A stretch of 11,679 bases of DNA from a bacterium (GTDB lineage Bacteria; Electryoneota; RPQS01), in the NCBI GenBank assembly GCA_028711875.1, contig JAQTRJ010000035.1:1-11679 (forward strand), read 5' to 3'. The notes under the pieces were generated by a model, which was not told the DNA's origin, ran no database searches, and saw nothing but the letters and a program-made list of their open reading frames with translations. Both the position numbers and the translations under genes were made by a program. The number at the start of each line of letters is the position of its first letter. Position 1 is the first letter of the stretch. Shown one piece after another: positions 1 to 4,727 of this stretch.

Positions 1-1
1 G

Positions 2-94
2 TGGTGGAGACTGGTTCCGCCGCCGCAGAAGGCCAAGATGTTCTACAAACTCGTGGACATCCTGCAGCAGCGCAAGGAAGAGTACGCCTTCTAG
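2..94 (+). other. 5' remnant of the aldehyde dehydrogenase frame, ending in an in-frame TAG
   Basis: Read from base 2, this stretch encodes 30 residues that look like the N-terminal helical region of an aldehyde dehydrogenase (starting WWRLVPPPQKAK and ending QQRKEEYAF), and then meets TAG at 92-94. The same frame continues directly into the intact dehydrogenase at 95, with MTREMGKP following the stop as expected in the family, where a hydrophobic residue normally sits at the stop position. A TTG-to-TAG change would explain it. The stop is a real mutation, a sequencing or assembly error, or a readthrough site. The true gene start lies outside the window. Confidence 0.75.
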
Positions 95-1342
95 ATGACG
101 CGCGAGATGGGCAAGCCCATTTTCGAAACGCGCGGCGACGTGCAGGAAGGCATTGACACGGCCATGTATGCCTGCGGCGAAGGCTACCGCTTGTTCGGAC
201 ACACAGTTCCCTCCGAGCTGCCCAACAAGTTCAACATGACGATCCGGTTCCCGATCGGCGTGGCGGGTCTGGTCACGCCGTGGAATTTCCCGATGGCGAT
301 TCCCACGTGGAAAATTTTCCCGGCTCTCATGTGCGGCAACACCGTGGTCATCAAGCCGGCCGAAATCACTCCGCTCTCGGTGTGGAACCTGCTGAACGCC
401 ATGCTCGACAGCGGTTTTCCGCCGGAAGTGATTAACGTCGTGTTCGGCAGCGGCTCGAAGGTCGGCAATGCGATCGTTGAGCATCCCGACACCAACGTGA
501 TCTCGTTCACCGGATCGTCGGAAGTGGGACGCAAGATCGGCGCGACCGCTTCGGGGATGCTGAAGCGCGTCTCGATGGAACTCGGCGGCAAGAACTGCAC
601 CCTCATCATGAATGACGCGAACCTCGAACTCGCGGTGGACGCCTGCATCTGGGCCGGGTTCGGTACCACCGGCCAGCGCTGCACGGCCTGCTCGCGCGTG
701 ATCGTTGAGGAAGGCATCCATGACAAGTTCGTCGAACTCTTCATCAAGGCGGCCAAGAAGCTCAAGGTCGGCTACGGCAACGATCCGGGAATCACGATGG
801 GACCGGCAGTGAGCGCGGATCAGCTCAAGACCGATCTCGACTACGTGGAAATCGGCAAGAAGGAAGGCTGCACGGTCGTTTGCGGCGGCAAGCGGCTGAC
901 CACGCCCGAGCACAAGAACGGCCACTTCATGCAGCCGACGATCTTCACGGACTGCAAGCCGAACATGCGCACCTCGCAGGAAGAAATTTTTGGCCCGGTG
1001 GTGAGCGTCATTAAGGCCAAGAACCTTGACGATGCGATCAAGATCGCCAACGGGATTCAGTATGGTCTGTCGAGCGCGATCTTCACGCAGGACGTGAACG
1101 CGGCCTATCGCGCGTTCCGCGATCTGGAGACCGGCCTGACCTACGTGAACGCGGCCACCATCGGCGCGGAAGCGCATATGCCGTTCGGCGGGATGAAGTC
1201 CACCGGCAACGGCCACCGCGAGGGCGGCTGGCAGGCCTACGAATTCTACAGCGAGACCAAAGCCTGCTACGTGGACTATTCCGGGACACTGCAGCGCGCG
1301 CAGATTGACGATCCGAAACAGCTTCTCAAGAGCGCGAAATAA
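95..1342 (+). CDS. NAD(P)-dependent aldehyde dehydrogenase, probable aminoadipate-semialdehyde (P6C) dehydrogenase, interrupted at its N-terminus
   Basis: The protein oxidises an aldehyde to an acid with NAD(P)+. Counting from the ATG at 95, it shows the cofactor-binding TPWNFPMAIPTWK segment, FTGSSEVG, the general-base glutamate in MELGGKN (E162), the nucleophile in GQRCTACSR (C196) and the EEIFGPV motif. The C-terminus (INAATIGAE-like stretch, PFGGMKSTGNGHREGGW, ending in YVDYSGTLQRAQID) resembles semialdehyde dehydrogenases of the ketoglutarate-semialdehyde and aminoadipate-semialdehyde types. The frame is 415 aa, against about 490-510 in the family, because a TAG at 92-94 separates it from its N-terminus. 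An ATG directly follows that stop, and AGGAAGAG at 75-82 could support reinitiation about 12 nt away, so a shortened protein retaining both catalytic residues is possible. The lysine 6-transaminase downstream suggests aminoadipate semialdehyde as substrate; this is inference. The family is certain, the exact substrate is not. Confidence 0.85.
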   Translation: MTREMGKPIFETRGDVQEGIDTAMYACGEGYRLFGHTVPSELPNKFNMTIRFPIGVAGLVTPWNFPMAIPTWKIFPALMCGNTVVIKPAEITPLSVWNLLNAMLDSGFPPEVINVVFGSGSKVGNAIVEHPDTNVISFTGSSEVGRKIGATASGMLKRVSMELGGKNCTLIMNDANLELAVDACIWAGFGTTGQRCTACSRVIVEEGIHDKFVELFIKAAKKLKVGYGNDPGITMGPAVSADQLKTDLDYVEIGKKEGCTVVCGGKRLTTPEHKNGHFMQPTIFTDCKPNMRTSQEEIFGPVVSVIKAKNLDDAIKIANGIQYGLSSAIFTQDVNAAYRAFRDLETGLTYVNAATIGAEAHMPFGGMKSTGNGHREGGWQAYEFYSETKACYVDYSGTLQRAQIDDPKQLLKSAK

Positions 1343-1356
1343 GACGAACGAATACA

Positions 1357-1386
1357 CGCCGCGCGGGGAGCAATCCCCGCGCGGCG
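1357..1386 (+). terminator. Perfect 13-bp GC hairpin with GCAA tetraloop after the aldehyde dehydrogenase
   Basis: The arms 1357-1369 and 1374-1386 are perfect reverse complements, and the GCAA loop at 1370-1373 is a GNRA type. It lies 15 bases after the dehydrogenase stop codon. There is no T-run after it, so it may be a factor-dependent or mRNA-stabilising 3' end rather than a classical intrinsic terminator. Confidence 0.6.
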
Positions 1387-1488
1387 CGAGTATTGATAGC
1401 GATCCGGCGTAAGAGAGCCACGTTGACACGCACCTCAGAGCAAAGCCATGTAGCACTGCATCTGCTTTGCGCGCACCTCGGACGAAAC

Positions 1489-1525
1489 CACTCCGGGAGA
1501 GGTTGTGAAACCTCTCCCTGGAGTG
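1489..1525. repeat. Long inverted repeat (16/17 nt arms, one bulge)
   Basis: The arms 1489-1504 and 1509-1525 pair fully apart from one bulged A, around a 4-nt GTGA loop. A smaller 7-bp inverted repeat (1440-1446 with 1464-1470) lies just upstream. No gene is visible between 1343 and 1709; the stretch consists mainly of such stem-loops. The hairpin may be a repetitive extragenic element or a bidirectional terminator. Confidence 0.6.
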
Positions 1526-1565
1526 GGAATTATTGGGGATTAGTTAAGTACACCCCATAGAGGAC

Positions 1566-1633
1566 AATCCCTGGGACGGGGCTCGGCCCCGTCATCCACA
1601 ACCCAGTCGGGCCAGAGGCCCGACCCAGGGATT
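1566..1633. repeat. Branched (three-way) inverted repeat upstream of the RAYT gene
   Basis: A 10-bp outer stem (1566-1575 with 1624-1633) encloses two hairpins: 1576-1582 with 1586-1592 (TCG loop) and 1606-1613 with 1617-1624 (AGA loop), which share one base with the outer stem. An alternative pairing (1571-1575 with 1602-1606) is possible. Pairs of GC-rich imperfect palindromes next to a Y1 transposase are the hallmark of REP/BIME elements mobilised by RAYTs. I infer that this is the cognate element; no second copy is visible in the window. Confidence 0.65.
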
Positions 1634-1709
1634 ATTGATGTTTCATTCACAGGGGTAATTGAGATCCTGTCCATTGCAATCTCACTCATGGTCTCACTAC
1701 CGTAATAAG

Positions 1710-2186
1710 ATGCACAAGCCGCAAAATCGCCAAATATCTGATGTCGCATTCTTTGTGACCACGAACACTCTTCATCGTCAGCCGTTGTTCGCGGATCATG
1801 ATGCGGCAACCGCGGTTCTTGATTCTCTTCAGTTCTTCCGAAAGAGAAAGGATCTCGAGCTCTATGGCTATGTCATCATGCCAGATCACGTGCATCTGGT
1901 CTTGAGACCGCTCGCTCCAGCGACTCTGCCTTCGATTATGCGGCGTTTCAAGAGCTATATCGCCCACGTTCTCGCGCGCGGCCCGATCTGGCAGGATGGA
2001 TATTTCTCCGCCGGACTCCCAACTGAATCGGCGCTGCGACAAAAATTGGAGTACATGCACTCCAATCCGGTTCGCGCAGGATTTTCCGTTACGCCTGAAG
2101 AATTCAAATGGTCAAGCTCAGGGGAATGGACAGAGCAGAAACGCGGAACAATTGATTCTTTCACTGGCCCCGATTATCTTTCTTAA
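1710..2186 (+). CDS. REP-associated tyrosine transposase (RAYT), IS200/Y1 family
   Basis: This 158-aa protein is a single-strand DNA transposase of the Y1 HUH superfamily. It shows the motif GYVIMPDHVHLVL, with metal-binding H60 and H62, and the C-terminal signature LEYMHSNPVRAGF, where Y115 is the likely catalytic tyrosine that forms the 5'-phosphotyrosine bond. A WSSS stretch follows, where family members usually have WSSY. Length and both motifs are complete, so the gene looks intact. I chose the ATG at 1710; a TTG at 1659 in the same frame would add 17 residues, with no better ribosome site. It sits 76 nt after a branched inverted repeat, as expected for a RAYT with its REP element, and has no IS right end or partner TnpB. 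RAYTs are usually domesticated single-copy genes, not active insertion sequences. Confidence 0.88.
   Translation: MHKPQNRQISDVAFFVTTNTLHRQPLFADHDAATAVLDSLQFFRKRKDLELYGYVIMPDHVHLVLRPLAPATLPSIMRRFKSYIAHVLARGPIWQDGYFSAGLPTESALRQKLEYMHSNPVRAGFSVTPEEFKWSSSGEWTEQKRGTIDSFTGPDYLS
2152..2180 (+). promoter_or_regulatory. Candidate sigma70-type promoter for the DinB-PEBP-HTH-PIN cluster
   Basis: TTGATT (2152-2157) and TATCTT (2175-2180) are separated by 17 nt, inside the 3' end of the transposase gene. Each box matches 4 of 6 consensus positions. Transcription would start near 2187 and leave a leader of about 17 nt before the DinB gene. This is a pattern match only. Confidence 0.35.
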
Positions 2187-2203
2187 ATAGAGGCTCAGGA
2201 ATC

Positions 2204-2671
2204 ATGACCAACTCCGCTCGCATCGCCGATCTCATGGAGCACACGTTTCACGGCCCGGCCTGGCACGGTCCGGCGGTCTGCGAACTGCTGAAAGACCTGC
2301 CCGCGCACGTCGCCGCCGCGAAGCCGCTCGCGAACGTCCACACCATCTGGGAACTCGTGCTGCACCTGGCCGTGTGGAAGGACGTCGCCCGCTGGCGGCT
2401 GGAGGGAAATGAAAAAGTTCCTGCGGGCGAAGAAAATTTTCCGCCCGTCACCGATCACAGCGAAGTCTCGTGGCACAAAGCGCTCGCGCGATTGACAACC
2501 GCGCATGAGCAACTTCGCGAGGCTGTGCTCGCCGCGAGCGACGAAAAACTCGAAGAAGAAATTCCGGCGGGCGGAAAACTCACGCACTTCGTCCGGCTGC
2601 ACGGCGTCATCCATCACGATCTCTATCACGCCGGACAGATCGCGCTTCTGAAAAAACTCTCTGCCGAATGA
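2204..2671 (+). CDS. DinB-family protein (putative metal-dependent enzyme)
   Basis: This 155-aa protein has the features of the DinB/YfiT four-helix bundle. The first part carries HTIWELVLHLAVW, where H54 fits the first metal ligand, and the C-terminus carries HHDLYHAGQI, where H138 and H142 complete the His triad. Family members bind a divalent metal; some are thiol-dependent S-transferases and many have no known reaction, so the substrate here is unknown. The length is normal for the family. The ATG at 2204 is preceded by AGGA at 2197-2200, a rather short spacing, and begins 17 nt after the transposase stop. The stop is followed 11 nt later by the lipoprotein gene start, so the two are probably cotranscribed. 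There is no signal peptide, so it should be cytoplasmic. Confidence 0.85.
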   Translation: MTNSARIADLMEHTFHGPAWHGPAVCELLKDLPAHVAAAKPLANVHTIWELVLHLAVWKDVARWRLEGNEKVPAGEENFPPVTDHSEVSWHKALARLTTAHEQLREAVLAASDEKLEEEIPAGGKLTHFVRLHGVIHHDLYHAGQIALLKKLSAE

Positions 2672-2682
2672 GGAAACCCTCC

Positions 2683-3243
2683 ATGTACCGACTGATCCCC
2701 ATTCTCGCGCTGTTTCTGATTCTCACCGCCTGCAAAAAAGCGGAAGTTCCGAAGCCCACGGAACAGGAAGGAGCGACAGCCATGGCTCTGAAAATCGTGA
2801 GCGAAGCGTTTGCCCATCAATCGGCCATTCCCAAAGAATTCACCTGCGACGGCAACGACGTTTCCCCGCCGCTGAAGTGGAGCGGCGTGCCCGCGGCGGC
2901 AAAAAGTCTCGCGCTGATCTGCGACGATCCCGACGCGCCGATGGGCACGTGGACGCACTGGATCATGTGGAACCTGCCGCCCAGCACACCCGGTTTGCCC
3001 GAAGGAGTGCCGCCCGACAGCCTTCTCCCCGGCGGAATTCATCAGGGAAAAAACAGTTGGCCGAAGAGCGGCTACGGCGGGCCTTGTCCCCCGCCCGGAA
3101 ATCCGCACCGCTATTTCTTCAAGCTGTTCGCGCTGGATACCGAACTCGAATTGCCTGTAACCGCCAATCAAGCCGGTCTGGAAAATGCGATGCGCGGCCA
3201 CGTCCTCGCGCAGGCGGAGTTTTACGGAACCTACGGGCGATAG
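2683..3243 (+). CDS. YbhB/YbcL-type phosphatidylethanolamine-binding (PEBP) protein, predicted lipoprotein
   Basis: This 186-aa protein carries the PEBP ligand-pocket motifs in order: DPDAP, GTWTHWIMWNLP, GYGGPCPPPGNPHRYFFKLFALD and a C-terminal GHVLAQAEFYGTYGR. The N-terminus, MYRLIPILALFLILTAC, is a lipoprotein signal peptide with a lipobox before Cys17, so the mature protein should be membrane-anchored. I chose the ATG at 2683 because GAGGA at 2670-2674 lies 8 nt upstream; an in-frame ATG at 2668 overlaps the DinB stop and is also possible. Unusually, a third in-frame ATG at 2782 has an even stronger ribosome site (AGGAAGGAG at 2765-2773, 8 nt spacing) and would give a cytoplasmic protein without the signal peptide. 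Bacterial PEBPs have no settled biochemical role; proposals include inhibition of kinases or binding of small phospho-ligands. Confidence 0.88.
   Translation: MYRLIPILALFLILTACKKAEVPKPTEQEGATAMALKIVSEAFAHQSAIPKEFTCDGNDVSPPLKWSGVPAAAKSLALICDDPDAPMGTWTHWIMWNLPPSTPGLPEGVPPDSLLPGGIHQGKNSWPKSGYGGPCPPPGNPHRYFFKLFALDTELELPVTANQAGLENAMRGHVLAQAEFYGTYGR
2765..2784 (+). promoter_or_regulatory. Internal ribosome binding site and start codon within the PEBP gene
   Basis: AGGAAGGAG at 2765-2773 is followed after 8 nt by an in-frame ATG at 2782. It sits exactly between the lipoprotein signal/linker and the PEBP domain, so initiation here would yield a complete soluble domain. It is stronger than the site before the first start. 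It could also be a leftover of an ancestral cytoplasmic gene that gained a signal peptide. Confidence 0.45.
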
Positions 3244-3253
3244 GAATTTTTTC

Positions 3254-3553
3254 ATGACCCCCACCGATTATCTCACCACCGCCGAGGTCGCGAAGCTGCT
3301 GCGCATCAGCTCGTCCACCGCCCAGCGCATGGCGCGCGAAGGCAGACTTCCGGCTGTCAAGGTCGGCAAGCTGTGGAGATTTCCCGCGCAGAGCACGGAG
3401 ATTTTTCTCTACAAGGAACGGCAGAAAATCCGCAGACGCGAGCGCGAACAGGCGGCGCGCGACTCCGGCGCGAGCGTGCGCAACGGACTCCGCGAATTTC
3501 TGAAACTCGCGGCGAACATTGGCTACATCGAACCGCGCGGAGGGCAAGCATGA
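3254..3553 (+). CDS. Excisionase-type HTH DNA-binding protein, probable antitoxin
   Basis: This 99-aa protein begins with a MerR/excisionase-like winged HTH at about residues 5-55: YLTTAEVAKLLRISSSTAQR is the HTH, followed by GRLPAVKVGKLWRF, the beta-wing that follows the helices in this family. A very basic, charged stretch (RQKIRRREREQ) and a C-terminal helix follow, which could wrap the partner toxin. I chose the ATG at 3254 because AGGA at 3242-3245 lies 8 nt upstream and the HTH starts right after it; the frame is open upstream but only overlaps the PEBP gene. It starts 10 nt after the PEBP stop. Its stop overlaps the PIN-domain gene start (ATGA), the classic antitoxin-toxin arrangement, and it probably represses its own operon. 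Pairing of such HTH proteins with PIN toxins is known; the antitoxin role here is inferred. Confidence 0.78.
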   Translation: MTPTDYLTTAEVAKLLRISSSTAQRMAREGRLPAVKVGKLWRFPAQSTEIFLYKERQKIRRREREQAARDSGASVRNGLREFLKLAANIGYIEPRGGQA

Positions 3554-3996
3554 AGTGTCTCGACACCAGCGTGCTGATCTACGCCGCCGACGCCGCTTCG
3601 CCCTTGCACGCGCGCGCCTCCGAGCTGCTCGAGCAGTCCGTGAAGGGCACGTGGGCGGCCTGCGTCTGTGAGCCGAGCCTGTACGACCTCGCCGCGATTC
3701 TGACCGACAGCCGCCGCGTCCGCAAGCCCTTGTCTCCCGCGCTCGCGTGGCGGATGATTGACAAGCTCGTGCGCTATCCGCAGCCGGTGATCCTACAATC
3801 CGACGAAACAATTCTCAAGCGCGCGTTCAAGCTCATGGAAAAATATTCCCTGCAGCGCGAGCGTTTTCCCGAATGTCACATCGCCGCCATCATGCTCACC
3901 CATAACGTGAAAACTCTCGTCACCGCCCGCTCCGCCCTCTTCACTCCCCTCCGCGAGCTGGACGTCGAGAATCCGTTTGAGACCCTGTTTGCATAG
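3550..3996 (+). CDS. PIN-domain protein, VapC-like toxin with altered acidic residues
   Basis: This 148-aa protein starts with the PIN signature MKCLDTSVLIYA (catalytic D5). PIN toxins are Mg-dependent ribonucleases that use three or four acidic residues. Aligned by eye with VapC, the second acid (usually Glu before the helix ending in LT) appears as D46 in SLYDLAAILT. The third (usually Asp in a DAHIAA-like motif) appears as E108 in PECHIAAIML. The fourth (Asp in a TNNxxDF-like motif) is absent in TARSALF. The domain is otherwise complete, ending LDVENPF as is common for these toxins. The gene overlaps the HTH gene by 4 nt (ATGA), so the two should be translationally coupled. Activity may be weakened or altered; whether it still cleaves RNA cannot be told from sequence. 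Confidence 0.8.
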   Translation: MKCLDTSVLIYAADAASPLHARASELLEQSVKGTWAACVCEPSLYDLAAILTDSRRVRKPLSPALAWRMIDKLVRYPQPVILQSDETILKRAFKLMEKYSLQRERFPECHIAAIMLTHNVKTLVTARSALFTPLRELDVENPFETLFA

Positions 3997-4004
3997 ATGA
4001 CATA

Positions 4005-4035
4005 CGGCACGACGGAGCATGCCGCCTAATCGGGA
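4005..4035. repeat. Small structured repeat, copy 1
   Basis: Nine bases after the PIN stop codon, a 5-bp stem (4005-4009 with 4020-4024) encloses a 10-nt loop, followed by the conserved 3' tail. Bases 4011-4035 match copy 2 (4163-4187) at 24 of 25 positions. A further 8-bp inverted repeat (4024-4031 with 4057-4064) starts in its tail. Confidence 0.7.
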
Positions 4036-4155
4036 AATGGAAATCCTCATCAACATGATTAGGCAACAGGTTCCACCCCGTTGACTGATTTCATCCACCC
4101 ACGCACATCCCGTTTTTCTTCGCTGAGGCACGCGTCCCCGCTCGCCCGGAACCGC

Positions 4156-4187
4156 GCGGTATGACGGAGCATGCCGCTTAATCGGGA
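4156..4187. repeat. Small structured repeat, copy 2
   Basis: Bases 4163-4187 repeat 4011-4035 with one mismatch. The stem (4156-4161 with 4172-4177) keeps the same 10-nt loop length. Where copy 1 has a C-G pair this copy has a T-G wobble, so pairing is preserved outside the identical core. Confidence 0.7.
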
Positions 4188-4324
4188 TTTTCTCATTTCA
4201 AATTTCTCATTTCTGCTTTTCGCTTCCCCTCGCCTCTCTTTTCTCCAAACTCCGACCGTATCTCCAATGCCAATCCCGCCCAATTTTCGCCGCCACGCTG
4301 ATTTGAACAAATTCTCAAAAATCC

Positions 4325-4353
4325 TTGACTCCCGCCCACTCCCTACCTATATT
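4325..4353 (+). promoter_or_regulatory. Strong sigma70-type promoter (P1) upstream of lat
   Basis: TTGACT (4325-4330) and TATATT (4348-4353) are separated by exactly 17 nt; each box matches 5 of 6 consensus positions. Transcription would start near 4360, leaving a leader of about 370 nt before lat. The surrounding 3997-4727 stretch has no convincing gene; it is AT-richer and pyrimidine-rich on this strand, with an 11-nt TTTCTCATTTC repeat at 4189-4199 and 4203-4213. Confidence 0.6.
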
Positions 4354-4485
4354 ATGCTCGCTTCTCCCGCCGCCCCACCTGAATCTCTTCTTTGAGCGTT
4401 TCAGTCCTTCAGAATTTCAGTATTTTCCTACGGTAACGCAGTTCGTTTTGTCAAAATTTCTCCTCCAATATCAGACCGGCACTAG

Positions 4486-4507
4486 CCCACACGCTCCGGC
4501 GTGTGGG
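4486..4507. repeat. 9-bp hairpin with TCCG (UNCG-type) loop in the lat leader; family copy at 7783
   Basis: Arms 4486-4494 and 4499-4507 pair perfectly around TCCG closed by C-G, an extra-stable tetraloop when transcribed as RNA. The central 16 nt recur in reverse orientation in the hairpin at 7783-7804, while the outer stem pairs differ. It lies between promoters P1 and P2 and could act as an attenuator or P1 terminator, though no T-run follows. Confidence 0.6.
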
Positions 4508-4530
4508 TCATGAAAGGCAATATAACCGGT

Positions 4531-4559
4531 TTGGGAATCCGCGAGAAATTCCTTATATT
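4531..4559 (+). promoter_or_regulatory. Second candidate promoter (P2) upstream of lat
   Basis: TTGGGA (4531-4536) and TATATT (4554-4559) are separated by 17 nt. The -10 box matches 5 of 6 and the -35 box 4 of 6 consensus positions. The start would be near 4566, giving a leader of about 160 nt. Confidence 0.45.
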
Positions 4560-4634
4560 TGGGAAGTTGGCTATTGTCAGGCCGAAACGATAAGCATGCT
4601 CGTCTTCAACAACCTCCACAGCTTCGCCCAGCGG

Positions 4635-4698
4635 CGAACCGGTTCGATTGATCCGCCCCGGCGGTAAACGCGTCGTTTACTACACGGGATACGTACGT
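4635..4698. promoter_or_regulatory. Cluster of palindromes in the lat leader, possible operator
   Basis: Four dyad elements lie between P2 and lat: the perfect palindrome CGAACCGGTTCG at 4635-4646, a 5-bp hairpin at 4653-4664, a 7-bp hairpin at 4664-4680 (GTAAACG paired with CGTTTAC) and ACGTACGT at 4691-4698. They would suit binding of a dimeric regulator or RNA structure near the ribosome site. No regulator is identified. Confidence 0.35.
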
Positions 4699-4727
4699 TC
4701 AATCGCAACCGAATGGAGGATGTTGAC

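Noticed and set aside
92..94. TAG recoded as an amino acid in this organism
   Set aside because: At least five other genes in the window end naturally at TAG in the expected place, so TAG works as a stop.
1423..1428. Perfect TTGACA box upstream of the RAYT gene
   Set aside because: No acceptable -10 box lies 16-18 nt downstream, so I do not call a promoter.
3185..3253. Longer N-terminus for the HTH protein
   Set aside because: The extra codons lie inside the PEBP gene and look like its out-of-frame reading; the ATG at 3254 has a good ribosome site.
4596..4667. 23-codon leader peptide frame before lat
   Set aside because: There is no ribosome site and no run of lysine codons or other regulatory codons; it is probably chance.
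4360..4727. Lysine riboswitch or T-box in the lat leader
   Set aside because: The hairpins are small and isolated; I cannot find the multi-helix core or conserved loops of either class.
3997..4727. CRISPR array or tandem attachment sites
   Set aside because: Only two copies of the 25-nt repeat exist, 152 bp apart, with no regular spacers and no cas or integrase gene.
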